Shown: positions 52,479 to 61,820 of the stretch, piece after piece
Layout of the letters: every line of letters starts with the position of its first letter
Position numbering within the stretch: the stretch's first letter is position 1
NCBI GenBank assembly: GCA_036343635.1
Contig: JAYYVF010000066.1
Coordinates: forward strand, 114,241 to 178,240
DNA length: 64,000 bases
DNA from: GCA-2693325 sp036343635
Lineage (GTDB): Bacteria; Latescibacterota; UBA2968; UBA8231
Direction: 5' to 3'
Made by a program: the position numbers and the translations under genes
Notes under the pieces: model-generated
What the model was told of the DNA's origin: nothing
Databases searched by the model: none
The model's input: only the letters and a program-made list of their open reading frames with translations

Positions 52479-55314
52479 GACGGTCTCCTTTCCAATAATG
52501 TTTTTCTTTAAACAAAGTAACAGAATCGATTTTAATATTGAGCGGTCCTTCGTATTTAGCTAAAAGCCAAACTGTTCCTCGTTTTGGAAGTTCGAATGAA
52601 ATATTGAAACCGTCGCTTATCAATGGAAGAAGAGTTTTCCAAATGGGTTGAACTGACTCTAGCCTGGGATAAAAATATTCTGAATTTTTAATCGCCATAT
52701 GGGTATCGTGATTATGTGAAAACCAGAGTTCTGCCATTTTTTGGTAAAAGCCTATGGCTTCATTGACGTTTGTATAATAAAGGGCTAATTGCAATGGTTT
52801 AGGATATTGTTTGAGAAGAGCAGACGAAGTAGAGCCAGAAATTTTAAAATTTGCATTATAAGTTCCTTTAGGAAGCACAATACTTTGGAAAAAAGCAGAT
52901 GGATTCGGACTGCTTTTGTTGTCGAGTTTATGAATTTGACTTTTCTTGGTACTTAGGAGTCTTACCGGTGAAAACGAAGCCTTAATCTTACCGAATTGCA
53001 TCGTATCACTACCGCTATGCACTATTTTTAAATAACCAAAAACATGATCTGTAGCCTGGAGGGCGAGGGCTCGGCTGGTATTGTCCAGAATAGTTAAAAT
53101 CTGTTTAGTCTCGTAATTTGATACAGCCTGCACTGTTTTTCTATGGTTTAATAAGAGATGTCCTCTGAGACCTATTTTTGAACTGCTAAACGAAAGGTCG
53201 GGTATTTGGAAATAATAGAATCCAGGAATTAATGTTGTTGAATTTGGAGATTGTAGCAATGTCGAGCTCACTACCTCAGGTAAAATCTTTGGCTGAGACT
53301 TAACGCCACCGCCTTGGTTGCTAATTGTATCCTGCAGTGATCTTGTATTGAGAGAATAAATATACTTTGGATATTTTGATCCAACAGGTGCATCGTATTT
53401 GTCTGGGAAAATGTAGTATGATGTTAGGTGTTTAATGCCAATCGCTTTAGAGTATTTATTCCAAACAAATAGATTCAGTAATATTGCGATTGAAAAGAGT
53501 ATTTTTCTTCGTGTTGTGGGAAGATTTGAGTTGAGTGAAAAATATAAAGATCCTGCGATAACGAACCAATGCAATACGTAATATATCGTATTGTGTATCG
53601 ACGATTTCGGTAAAAAATGTGAAGAGAAGCGGTAATAATCTTCAATAATTCTGTTAGCTAGTAGGTCGCCTACATAGGCGCTTTCGGGTAAGCCCGTTAC
53701 AATAATGATGCTTTCGACACTAATTGCCATCAAGAAAGACACAAAAAACAGAGAGCAGATTGAGTTCCGTAGTAATGGTAGCGCGATTGATAGTCCTAAA
53801 GCGATAATGGGTATAGCCGTAATAAGAAACCTGCCAGGTAAGCAATATCCGAAACGCCAATCAGGGTGTAATCCGTTTACTCCTGCTGTAGCGATGTAGA
53901 ATATACCTGCGATAAAAAGGCTTTTTCGCTGATGCTTGCTCAGTTTAGATAGACCGACAAAAGACAGCAGGAAAATCGGTGCAAGGTATATTAGGCCTAT
54001 TCCCGCTGCGAACCAATGTCCAAAAAGTGAAAAGCGCCAGGTAGCTATATCTGCAGTTTCATCCCAGGCGTTTCCCGGTCTGAACGATCCTAGCCAGTCA
54101 TCACTGAAAGCCAGATGATAGGAGACATGCAGAAAGATTATTCCTATTGAAATTAGAGAAGCTATTATGGTAGCCGAAATTTTGTTTTTACTGTAATAAA
54201 CTTGAGCTAATATTCCAAAACCCAATAGTATCGACAGTGGGACAAAGCGTGGATGGAGGAATGGAAGTATTCCCAGAAGAAAGATGCCGATTCCTATGAG
54301 AGGCAATTCTAATTTCTTACCAACAGACCTATATTCCCCACCTGGTATTTGCCAATGTGATAGGTAGAGCAGAGCAATTAAAGTGATGAGCAACCCGGGT
54401 GTGTCTGGATAGATTTGGTTCGAGTAGTAGGCTACAGGACTCAATGTCGCGACGATTATTGCACTAATTAGAGCGATAAAGTGAGGAATACCAATTTTTT
54501 TTAACCAGATGTAAAGTAATGGAATACAAAAAGAGGTAAGAAGCGCCATGAATAGTGCGCACGCTAATCTGGGGTTAGACCAGACCGAAAGCCCAAATTT
54601 GTAAGCGGGCACTAATAACACAGGTAAACCAATCGGATGTAGCGAGTGTATTTTCCCTTCTGGTGATCCAGGAGCTTTGTGGATACCAAAAGGCCTTGTG
54701 CTATATTCAGATTCCTGTTCCCAGCCGATATTATTGGTCAAGTCCATATCGCCATCGTGTAAGAGACTTTGCGTCAAACGAAGATAATGGGCTTCATCTC
54801 CATGAAGCATGGTAACCTGACAGAAATACAGTGCATATCCACTGTAGACTATAAGGCATGCAAAAAACAAAAAGATGCTAACGATACCATTCTTACAATG
54901 TATAGGCTTGCTATCGGTGTTTTCAGGCCAATTCAGATAGACTAACCAAGAAAGCAAAATTGCCCAAAAAGCGTGTGGTGCCCATAGTGTGATTATTATT
55001 GGCACGAAATTAGTAACTGCCGAGAAAAATGAGAGACCCTTTATTACGCTAAGACATAGCGCTAAGAATGTGGCAGAGGTCAGTTTTGTTATTAGTTTTT
55101 CACTGAAGTCTTTATATCGCACAAGCCGGTATATAGTGAATCCAATGGCGAGCAACGCAAAAAAGAGATTTATTCCTAGAAATGAAGCGTCCCAGCTTGA
55201 AAATTCGATATAAATTCTTGATGCTTGTTCGTTGTTATACACCTGAATTTGTAATGAGAAAGTCAGCAAAAATACGGTTAAGGCCGCGACTGAATGCAGG
55301 AGGTTTTTTTTCAT
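52471..55314 (-). CDS. Large polytopic GT39-like glycosyltransferase / membrane protein
   Basis: This protein is 947 aa from the ATG at 55314. An in-frame upstream start at 55413 would overlap dcd and place a polar tail before the first membrane segment, so it is less likely. The N-terminal ~620 residues contain a dozen or so membrane spans. After the third or fourth span is a periplasmic loop with HGDEAHYLRLTQSLLHDGDMDL, the Asp-Glu type motif of GT39/PMT-like enzymes, then GLPVLLVPAY and a FLHPRFVP loop. The C-terminal ~300 residues are soluble and beta-rich, with no domain I recognise (around YYFQIPDLSFSS and KGTYNANFKISG). GT39-like proteins move sugars from lipid carriers in the periplasm. 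Glycosylation of the surface proteins in this window is a tempting but unproven role. Confidence 0.7.
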   Translation of the reverse strand: MKKNLLHSVAALTVFLLTFSLQIQVYNNEQASRIYIEFSSWDASFLGINLFFALLAIGFTIYRLVRYKDFSEKLITKLTSATFLALCLSVIKGLSFFSAVTNFVPIIITLWAPHAFWAILLSWLVYLNWPENTDSKPIHCKNGIVSIFLFFACLIVYSGYALYFCQVTMLHGDEAHYLRLTQSLLHDGDMDLTNNIGWEQESEYSTRPFGIHKAPGSPEGKIHSLHPIGLPVLLVPAYKFGLSVWSNPRLACALFMALLTSFCIPLLYIWLKKIGIPHFIALISAIIVATLSPVAYYSNQIYPDTPGLLITLIALLYLSHWQIPGGEYRSVGKKLELPLIGIGIFLLGILPFLHPRFVPLSILLGFGILAQVYYSKNKISATIIASLISIGIIFLHVSYHLAFSDDWLGSFRPGNAWDETADIATWRFSLFGHWFAAGIGLIYLAPIFLLSFVGLSKLSKHQRKSLFIAGIFYIATAGVNGLHPDWRFGYCLPGRFLITAIPIIALGLSIALPLLRNSICSLFFVSFLMAISVESIIIVTGLPESAYVGDLLANRIIEDYYRFSSHFLPKSSIHNTIYYVLHWFVIAGSLYFSLNSNLPTTRRKILFSIAILLNLFVWNKYSKAIGIKHLTSYYIFPDKYDAPVGSKYPKYIYSLNTRSLQDTISNQGGGVKSQPKILPEVVSSTLLQSPNSTTLIPGFYYFQIPDLSFSSSKIGLRGHLLLNHRKTVQAVSNYETKQILTILDNTSRALALQATDHVFGYLKIVHSGSDTMQFGKIKASFSPVRLLSTKKSQIHKLDNKSSPNPSAFFQSIVLPKGTYNANFKISGSTSSALLKQYPKPLQLALYYTNVNEAIGFYQKMAELWFSHNHDTHMAIKNSEYFYPRLESVQPIWKTLLPLISDGFNISFELPKRGTVWLLAKYEGPLNIKIDSVTLFKEKHYWKGDRLE

Positions 55315-55348
55315 CAAGAAAATATCTGGTAAAAAGATCTGTTTATTG

Positions 55349-55882
55349 TTACTTGTCGACGTCCATAGCAATACGGCTGCCTGTGGCTTTAAGCTGTCCT
55401 TGGTATTTCCCACGGTAGGGATTAGGGGACTTCTGGTCCATCTGGGCGAATACTAATTGACATATTCTGCGATTCGAACGCAATCTAATCGGAAGTCGGT
55501 TAGCATTAAATAGTTCGAGGGTAATATTACCTTCGAAGCCTGGATCGACCCAACCCGCATTTTGAATAAATAAACCCATTCGTCCTATAGACGAACGGCC
55601 TTCGACGAAAGCTGTCACATTGTCAGGTAGACGAATATACTCCTGCGTTGTTGCTAACAAAAATGATAGAGGGGGTATGACTATTTCCTCCTGTTCGAGT
55701 TCCTCATAGCTTACTTCGGAGTCAAGACGCAGTACATCACTTCGGTTCTCGTCTACTTTTAAAAAATGGGTTCCCAATCGAACATCGATAGATGCCGGTT
55801 GAATTTGCTCTGGCGTCAATGGATCGACGCTTAGACTGCCATCTTCCAGCATAGATTTCAGCATTATATCAGATAGTATCAT
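55349..55882 (-). CDS. dcd: dCTP deaminase
   Basis: This protein is 177 aa from the ATG at 55882, chosen because MILSDIMLKSML matches the family start and a GGGGG site lies 4 bases upstream. A longer frame from 55933 overlaps pepA. Motifs are QPASIDVRLG, IPPLSFLLATTQEYIRLP, VEGRSSIGRMGLFIQNAGWVDPGFEG with the catalytic Glu in NITLELFN, and a C-terminal YQGQ. The enzyme deaminates dCTP to dUTP, supplying dUMP for thymidylate synthesis. Some homologues also hydrolyse dUTP; which type this is cannot be told by eye. It lies 10 bases after pepA in a minus run. Confidence 0.93.
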   Translation of the reverse strand: MILSDIMLKSMLEDGSLSVDPLTPEQIQPASIDVRLGTHFLKVDENRSDVLRLDSEVSYEELEQEEIVIPPLSFLLATTQEYIRLPDNVTAFVEGRSSIGRMGLFIQNAGWVDPGFEGNITLELFNANRLPIRLRSNRRICQLVFAQMDQKSPNPYRGKYQGQLKATGSRIAMDVDK

Positions 55883-55892
55883 AAGGCCCCCT

Positions 55893-57407
55893 TCATCTAC
55901 TTTTTTGGAAATTATCAGACCAGCTTTGTGCAAAGTGCGTTAAAAGTCGAACGCCAAAGCCAACACCTCCTCTTGTGGTGTAAAAATTAGACTGGTTGCT
56001 TGTAGCAGTTCCTGCAATATCGATATGGGCCCATGGATAAGCGCTTGCAAATTCGTACAAAAGAGCGGCGGCAGTACTTGCCCCGCCAGGGGGGCCGCCG
56101 GAATTTTTCAGGTCTGCCACCTCTCCCTCAATTTGTTCCCGATATTCCGGCCAAAGTGGAAGACGCCAAACTTTTTCATGAGTGTCTCGTCCTGCTTCAA
56201 TTAGTCGGTTTGCTAACAAATCATCAGAACAAAATAAACCAGCTACGTGATGGCCCAATGCTGTGATACTGGCCCCCGTCAGGGTAGCTAAATCTATTAC
56301 GGCATCAGGATTGTATCGTTCGGCATAAGTCAAGGCATCTGCTAATATCAGTCTACCTTCTGCGTCAGTACTGAGAATTTCGATGGTTTTCCCAGAAAGC
56401 GTTTTTACAACATCTCCAGGACGAAACGATTTACCATCGGGCATGTTTTCAGCAGCGGGAATGAGAGCAATGATACGTTGTTTGAGTTTTAGTTTAGATA
56501 TAGCAGATATGGCTCCGATCACAGCACCTGCACCCGCCATATCACATTTCATCGTACGAATACCTGACACACTTTTAAGTGACAGGCCACCACTATCAAA
56601 AGTGACTCCTTTACCCAAAAAAATTAGCGGGCGGTTCTTTGAGTGAGGGTTGAGCTCTATAATGATGAATTGAGGCCTATTGATACTTCCTTGGCCTACT
56701 GCAAGCAAAGCCCCCATCCCTAATTTTTCTATAGACGGCTCACTCAGGACGCGACAGCGTATGGAATCGTTATGTCGAGCCAATTCCTTTGCAACATTAG
56801 CAAGTGCTATGGGCGTAATTTCGTTTGCAGGTTCGTTAATTAAATCTCTTGCTAATATAGTACCTTCGCTTATGGATTTACCTGTTTTTACTCCCCTTTT
56901 AATATCGGTGAGATGTTTTTCCTTTGAAACTAATATTGTGAGCTTTTGAATACCTTTGTTGCTCTTTTTTGAACGATACGATTCAAATCGGTAAAGTGCT
57001 AAATAACTACCTTCGGCCAGTGCTTGGGCCATTTCTTGTGATGATAGGCCATTTTGTTCAGAGTTAACAAAGGTAGTTGCTGCCGAACGAACCCCTATTT
57101 CATTTAATTTGCGAATAGAGATGGCAGCTACTCGACGGGCAGATTCTAAATCAAAATCGTTTTGATAGCCTAATCCAATTATTAAGATCCGCTTAAAAGG
57201 TGATGCCTCTGGAACATAATGGAGTTGTGTTTCGCCGAGTTTACCAGTGAAGTCTTTTAAGCTTATTGCTTGTTGAATTGTTCGGTTTTGAACGAGATCT
57301 GCGGCTTTTTCAAGCAGATTGCTTTTAGTTTCGGCAAAGAGGTTGACAATAATAGCATCGGCGCGCTGTTTGTGAAGGTGGCCTTGACGAATCGTTATAT
57401 TCAACAT
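55893..57407 (-). CDS. pepA: Leucyl aminopeptidase (M17)
   Basis: This protein is 504 aa from the ATG at 57407, which has an AAAGGATC site about 7 bases upstream and a well-formed promoter before it; the longer frame from 57464 is not needed. The N-terminal macro-like domain is followed by the catalytic domain. Its landmarks are LARDLINEPAN, FLGKGVTFDSGGLSLK (Lys and Asp metal ligands), MKCDMAGAGAV, and the M17 signature STDAEGRLILADAL (Asp, Glu ligands and Arg). Cytosolic hexameric M17 enzymes remove N-terminal residues, especially Leu, with two metals. It heads the minus run pepA-dcd-GT39-like-M19 dipeptidase. Confidence 0.95.
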   Translation of the reverse strand: MLNITIRQGHLHKQRADAIIVNLFAETKSNLLEKAADLVQNRTIQQAISLKDFTGKLGETQLHYVPEASPFKRILIIGLGYQNDFDLESARRVAAISIRKLNEIGVRSAATTFVNSEQNGLSSQEMAQALAEGSYLALYRFESYRSKKSNKGIQKLTILVSKEKHLTDIKRGVKTGKSISEGTILARDLINEPANEITPIALANVAKELARHNDSIRCRVLSEPSIEKLGMGALLAVGQGSINRPQFIIIELNPHSKNRPLIFLGKGVTFDSGGLSLKSVSGIRTMKCDMAGAGAVIGAISAISKLKLKQRIIALIPAAENMPDGKSFRPGDVVKTLSGKTIEILSTDAEGRLILADALTYAERYNPDAVIDLATLTGASITALGHHVAGLFCSDDLLANRLIEAGRDTHEKVWRLPLWPEYREQIEGEVADLKNSGGPPGGASTAAALLYEFASAYPWAHIDIAGTATSNQSNFYTTRGGVGFGVRLLTHFAQSWSDNFQKSR

Positions 57408-57434
57408 GTAAGATCCTTTTATTTTAATGTGCAG

Positions 57435-57464
57435 AGTATAGATTCTATAACTTAAGTATGTCAA
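57435..57464 (-). promoter_or_regulatory. Sigma-70-type promoter of the pepA run
   Basis: On the minus strand there is a perfect -35 TTGACA (57464-57459), an 18-base spacer and a -10 TATACT (57440-57435, five of six consensus bases). Transcription would begin near 57428, about 20 bases before the pepA ATG, leaving room for the AAAGGATC ribosome-binding site. This is the best promoter match I found in the window. Confidence 0.65.
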
Positions 57465-57525
57465 GAACAGTGGAGTTGATTTTGAGAATAGAATCTGGCA
57501 AGGTATGTAAAGAGGTTATAAGCTT

Positions 57526-58902
57526 TTGAATGAAAAACTGATTACAGAATTATCAGAAAATATGAACACTGATCAAATTCTAACGGAGGAAGAAGATCTC
57601 CTCGTATACGGATATGACGGAACTGCTATGTTGAAAGAAAAGCCGTCCTGTGTGGTATTTCCGGAAAACGTTGAGCAAATTCAAAATATTTTGATGAAAG
57701 CTAACAGATTTGGTGTTCCAGTAGTGACAAGAGGATCTGGGACCGGTTTGGCTGGAGGATCTATTCCAGTGGCAAACGGCATTGTAGTATGTATGGTGCG
57801 TATGAATCGGATTTTGGACGTGGATGAAAAAAATATGGTAATGGAGGTCGAACCAGGGGTACTGACTCAACAGATTGCAGATCAGGCTACGTCGGTGGGC
57901 TTGTTTTATCCTCCCGATCCCGGTTCGATAAAGATTTCCACCATAGGTGGGAATGTAGCAAATAATTCTGGTGGTTTGCGTGGCCTTAAATACGGCGTAA
58001 CGCGTGATTACGTAATGGCACTAGAAGTAGTCCTACCCGATGGGCGAATACTAAAGACAGGAACTCGATGCGTTAAGGACGTCGCAGGCTTTTCGTTGAG
58101 AGATTTGTTTGTTGGCTCAGAAGGAATGTTAGGGATTATAACGAAAATCACCCTTAAATTGATACCAAGGCCCTCTGCAAAGAAGACGATGTTAGTTTTA
58201 TTTGATAGCATGACGGTAGCTGCGGAGGCTGTTTCATTGATTATAGAGAACAAAATTATACCTTGTACTCTCGAATTTCTTGATCGAGTTACCATCCAAT
58301 GTGTGGAAGATTATGCAGGCATTGGCCTGCCGACGGACTGTGACGCTGTACTTTTAGTAGAAGTTGATGGCCATACTTCTGAGGTAGCCGACAAAGCGGA
58401 CCAAATTGTTTCTTTAGTTCGCTCCAAAGGTGCCAGAGAGGTCCGAGTTGCAGAATCTGAGTCGGAAGCGTTGAGGCTCGCTTCTGCTCGTCGGACAGCG
58501 TTTTCTGCGTTAGCTCGCTTGGCACCAACAGTTGTACTAGAAGACATAACTGTGCCTAGGAGCAAATTGGCCGAGATGGTTCAGTATATAAACGATATCG
58601 CTACTCGTTATAACTTACGCGTGGGTACTTTCGGACATATGGGTGATGGAAATTTGCATCCCACGTTTTTATGTGATGAGCGGAATAAGGAAGAAATGCA
58701 TCGTGTTGAGGAGGCTATGAGTTTGGTTTTTGATCACGCTATTGGTTTGGGTGGAACTATAACAGGTGAGCATGGAGTAGGATTGGCAAAAAAACCATTT
58801 TTACCTAGACAATTAGGTGAAATTGGTATCGAAGTAATGCGACAGGTAAAACATTCGTTTGATCCTAATAGTATCCTAAATCCCGGAAAGGTTTTTGATT
58901 GA
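57526..58902 (+). CDS. glcD: FAD-linked oxidase, glycolate/D-lactate dehydrogenase GlcD-type subunit
   Basis: This protein is 458 aa from a TTG with an AGAGG site about 9 bases upstream; no better ATG precedes the FAD domain. The FAD_binding_4 domain shows VVTRGSGTGLAGGSIP, DPGSIKISTIGGNVANNSGG and KYGVTRDYVMALEVVLPDG. The C-terminal FAD-oxidase domain shows GHMGDGNLHP and TGEHGVGLAKKPFL, ending SILNPGK. The family oxidises 2-hydroxy acids such as glycolate or D-lactate, with electrons passed to the iron-sulfur partner encoded next. The following gene's start overlaps this stop (TTGA), so the two are translationally coupled. No glcE gene is present, as in many two-subunit forms. Confidence 0.92.
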   Translation: MNEKLITELSENMNTDQILTEEEDLLVYGYDGTAMLKEKPSCVVFPENVEQIQNILMKANRFGVPVVTRGSGTGLAGGSIPVANGIVVCMVRMNRILDVDEKNMVMEVEPGVLTQQIADQATSVGLFYPPDPGSIKISTIGGNVANNSGGLRGLKYGVTRDYVMALEVVLPDGRILKTGTRCVKDVAGFSLRDLFVGSEGMLGIITKITLKLIPRPSAKKTMLVLFDSMTVAAEAVSLIIENKIIPCTLEFLDRVTIQCVEDYAGIGLPTDCDAVLLVEVDGHTSEVADKADQIVSLVRSKGAREVRVAESESEALRLASARRTAFSALARLAPTVVLEDITVPRSKLAEMVQYINDIATRYNLRVGTFGHMGDGNLHPTFLCDERNKEEMHRVEEAMSLVFDHAIGLGGTITGEHGVGLAKKPFLPRQLGEIGIEVMRQVKHSFDPNSILNPGKVFD

Positions 58903-60209
58903 GCCAAGATCACTTAAATTTATTGGGTCAATTAGACTATTCTGTATTGCAGCAATGCATGCATTGCGGTATGTGTTTGCCAACCTGTCCCACTTATACA
59001 GAAACCCTTCAGGAGAAATCTTCACCGCGGGGTCGCATTGCTATGATGCGATCGATTGCGGATGGTCATACAGAGGTTACAAAAAATTTTGCTGAAGAGA
59101 TGTATTTTTGCTTGGGGTGCTTGGCTTGTCAAACGGCTTGTCCGGCTGGGGTCGATTATGCTACGTTATTTGAAAATGCCCGAGGTGAAATAGAACGCAC
59201 CAACGTTTTGAAAAGCACCAAGAGGCGTTTGATTCGTCGTTGGACGTTGGGTTGGTTGTTTATGAGCTTGTCTCGCCTACGAAAGCTCGGTAGACTTTTG
59301 CGGTTTTATCAGCGGAGTGGGCTCGAATCGCTTGTGCGAAGAAGCAAGTTGTTAAGGGTATTGCCAAGGGCTCTACAGGAATTAGAGCCTCTTACGCCTA
59401 GAATTAGTCCTTATTTCACAAGCGACTATCATTCCCAAACGCGAAATCCACCAACTCCGCAATTCCGTGTGGCACTTGTAAGTGGTTGTATTCAAGATAT
59501 CTCCTTTGCAGAGACAAATGCCGATACCATAGAGGTGTTGCGCGCAAATGGATGCGAAGTAATTTTACCACTAGATCAAGGATGCTGTGGATCTCTTCAT
59601 GCACATAATGGAGAGTTAGGCCTAGCGCGTGATCTCGCTCGAAAAAACATAGATTCGTTTGCTCCTGAAAAACTAGATGCGGTGATTGTTAATTCCGGAG
59701 GATGCGGCTCCCATTTAGCGCATTATGATCGACTTTTAAAAGATGATGTACATTATACTGAACGTGCAAAGATTTGGTCGAAAAAAATTCGAGATGTTCA
59801 TGAATATTTAGTGGAAATAGGGTTTCGATCTCCAACCGTTGGTTGTGGGTTTGAAGCAGTAACATATCACGAGTCTTGCCATTTAAAGCATGGGCAAGGA
59901 GTGTCTGATGCACCAAGGATCGTGTTAAAATCAATACCTGACTTAAATTTTGTTGAATTACAAGAATCCGACTGGTGTTGTGGAAGTGCTGGGATTTATA
60001 ATATTACTCAACCGGAAATGTCTATGAGTCTGCTCGACAGAAAAATGGGTAACATCAAGAAAACTGGAGTTGAGGTGATTGCTACAGGAAACCCAGGCTG
60101 TGCGGTTCAACTACAATTTGGGGGGAAGCGGGAAGGAGAATCATTCGTAGTTATGCATCCTGTTCAGTTGCTGGCTGCTGCTTATCGCGCGGAGGTTAGA
60201 GGACAATGA
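58899..60209 (+). CDS. glcF: Glycolate/lactate oxidase iron-sulfur subunit, GlcF-type
   Basis: This protein is 436 aa from a TTG overlapping the glcD stop by 4 bases. It has two 4Fe-4S motifs, CMHCGMCLPTCPTY (residues ~20-33) and CLGCLACQTACPAG (~72-85), each CxxCxxCxxxCP. Two CCG domains then follow, with QGCCGSLHAHNGE and SDWCCGSAGIYNITQP as landmarks. This is the electron-transfer partner of GlcD, passing electrons toward the quinone pool at the inner membrane. The segment between the ferredoxin part and the first CCG domain (RRLIRRWTLGWLF...) is basic and amphipathic and could touch the membrane. It overlaps the rhamnose mutarotase gene by 4 bases (ATGA). Confidence 0.93.
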   Translation: MSQDHLNLLGQLDYSVLQQCMHCGMCLPTCPTYTETLQEKSSPRGRIAMMRSIADGHTEVTKNFAEEMYFCLGCLACQTACPAGVDYATLFENARGEIERTNVLKSTKRRLIRRWTLGWLFMSLSRLRKLGRLLRFYQRSGLESLVRRSKLLRVLPRALQELEPLTPRISPYFTSDYHSQTRNPPTPQFRVALVSGCIQDISFAETNADTIEVLRANGCEVILPLDQGCCGSLHAHNGELGLARDLARKNIDSFAPEKLDAVIVNSGGCGSHLAHYDRLLKDDVHYTERAKIWSKKIRDVHEYLVEIGFRSPTVGCGFEAVTYHESCHLKHGQGVSDAPRIVLKSIPDLNFVELQESDWCCGSAGIYNITQPEMSMSLLDRKMGNIKKTGVEVIATGNPGCAVQLQFGGKREGESFVVMHPVQLLAAAYRAEVRGQ

Positions 60210-60550
60210 AGCATTTTGGTATGGCTTTGGATTTGAAATCAGATGCGAAAAAGATAGAGGAATATCGTCGGTATCATGCAAATCCGTGGCCGGAACCCCT
60301 CCAAGGACTTTGTGAGATCGGGGTAAAAGACATGAAAATATTTTTGCTGGGAACACATTTATTTATGTACATGACCACTAGTGATACATTTGATATTAAT
60401 CGTGATTTTCCTCGTTATATAAAGCAGAACCCTAAGGCTGCTGAATGGGATGATCTTATGCGTACTTTTCAACAACGAGTCCCCGAAGCCGCACCAGAGG
60501 AATGGTGGGCCTCTATGGAACTTGTTTTTGATCTTCATAAGCACGTATAA
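60206..60550 (+). CDS. rhaM: L-rhamnose mutarotase family protein
   Basis: This is a 114-aa protein of the RhaM family (PF05336). It has MALDLKSDAKKIEEYRRYHANPWPE (the Tyr/His pair and WPE), GVKDMKIFLLGTHLFMYM, and PEEWWASMELVFDL. Mutarotases speed up alpha/beta anomer exchange of L-rhamnose or related deoxysugars. The start overlaps the glcF stop (ATGA), so it is co-translated with the 2-hydroxy-acid oxidase. Rhamnose and fucose breakdown can give lactaldehyde and then lactate, which might explain the pairing; this is inference. The gene symbol is given by family similarity; the sugar has not been shown. Confidence 0.85.
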   Translation: MKHFGMALDLKSDAKKIEEYRRYHANPWPEPLQGLCEIGVKDMKIFLLGTHLFMYMTTSDTFDINRDFPRYIKQNPKAAEWDDLMRTFQQRVPEAAPEEWWASMELVFDLHKHV

Positions 60551-60607
60551 AGAGGTTTTTATAGATTTTTTTAAAATTCATATTTTGGAGGAGTTAGTTT
60601 TTACTGT

Positions 60608-61747
60608 ATGAGACCGAATTTACGTCCTGCAAATCCCTGTTTTTCCTCGGGACCATGTGCTAAACGACCTGGATGGACTCCTGATGCTTTACAAGGGGCC
60701 GTTATTGGGCGATCACATCGAGGAAACCCGGGTAGAGAAAAGCTTTTAGAAGTGATTGATCGAACAAGATCTATACTTAAAATTCCTGACGATTATAAGA
60801 TTGCCATTGTGCCTGCCTCAGATACTGGTGCAGTAGAAATGTGCATGTGGTCTATGCTTGGTGAACGTGGGGTGGATGTGTTAGGTTGGGAAAGTTTTGG
60901 AAATGGTTGGGCGAACGATATATTAGGTCAATTAAAATTATCTGATGTGCGGACTTTCAAAGCAGATTATGGGAAGTTACCTGCTTTAGAGGAAGTCGAT
61001 TGTGATAGAGATGTCGTCTTTACATGGAACGGTACTACCTCAGGCGTAAAAGTACCTAATGCCGATTGGATCCCCCAAGATCGGAACGGATTGACGATTT
61101 GCGATGCCACCTCGGCCGTTTTTGCTATGGAGTTAGTCTGGGATAAATTAGATGTTGTTACCTACTCTTGGCAAAAGGTAATGGGGGGTGAGGCAGCACA
61201 CGGTATGATCGTTTTGAGTCCAAGTGCTGTTCAGCGCTTGGAGAATTATCAGCCTCCTTGGCCCATGCCTAAGTTGTTCAGAATGGTTCAAGGCGGAGCC
61301 CTGAATGAAGGCCTTTTTGAGGGCAGCACTATTAACACACCTTCTATGTTGTGTGTTGAAGATGCTATTGATGGCCTAAAATGGGCTGAGTCAATTGGCG
61401 GATTGTCTGAATTGATCGATCGGTCGAACGAAAATTTGCGATATTTCGAAGATTGGGTGATGGAGCGTGACTGGATCGGTTTTTTGGCAGAGACTGTGGA
61501 AACTCGGTCGAATACATCTATTTGTTTTCGAATTACAGATGAAAATTTTTGTAAATTGTCGGATTCGCAACGACGCTCTAAAGCAAGAGATTTAGCCAAC
61601 CTTCTAGATGAGGAAGGTGTTGCATATGACATCGGCTCATATCGACATGCTCCCCCAGGGCTCCGTATTTGGGGAGGTGCAACCGTCGACCGAAATGATA
61701 CAAAGGCTCTCATCCCTTGGTTGGACTGGGCTTGGGACAATATATAA
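60608..61747 (+). CDS. serC: Phosphoserine aminotransferase
   Basis: This is a 379-aa fold-type I PLP enzyme of the SerC group found in alphaproteobacteria and methanogens. It has NPCFSSGPCAKRPGW, GRSHRGNPGREKL, the IVPASDTGAVEM strand, FTWNGTTSGVKVP, DATSAVFAM, and YSWQKVMGGEAAHG with the PLP-binding Lys. GSTINTPSMLCVEDA lies before the small domain. It converts 3-phosphohydroxypyruvate to phosphoserine with glutamate and belongs to serine biosynthesis. A GGAGGAG sequence lies 14 bases before the ATG, longer than usual spacing, with no better start available. No serA lies in the window. The gene is convergent with the sulfatase-family gene. Confidence 0.92.
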   Translation: MRPNLRPANPCFSSGPCAKRPGWTPDALQGAVIGRSHRGNPGREKLLEVIDRTRSILKIPDDYKIAIVPASDTGAVEMCMWSMLGERGVDVLGWESFGNGWANDILGQLKLSDVRTFKADYGKLPALEEVDCDRDVVFTWNGTTSGVKVPNADWIPQDRNGLTICDATSAVFAMELVWDKLDVVTYSWQKVMGGEAAHGMIVLSPSAVQRLENYQPPWPMPKLFRMVQGGALNEGLFEGSTINTPSMLCVEDAIDGLKWAESIGGLSELIDRSNENLRYFEDWVMERDWIGFLAETVETRSNTSICFRITDENFCKLSDSQRRSKARDLANLLDEEGVAYDIGSYRHAPPGLRIWGGATVDRNDTKALIPWLDWAWDNI

Positions 61748-61820
61748 TAATTCTGGTAATATATTCACACAGACTCTGCCAAAAGGATCAGGGATACGAA
61801 TCAACTATTTCGGCCATTGA

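Noticed and set aside
58895..59095. 66-codon frame overlapping the glcF start
   Set aside because: It lies out of frame within glcF, where the Fe-S cluster motifs CMHCGMCLPTCP prove the true frame.
61608..61820. 70-codon plus-strand frame across the end of serC
   Set aside because: Most of it overlaps serC in another frame, has no family features, and its end only fills the short convergent gap.
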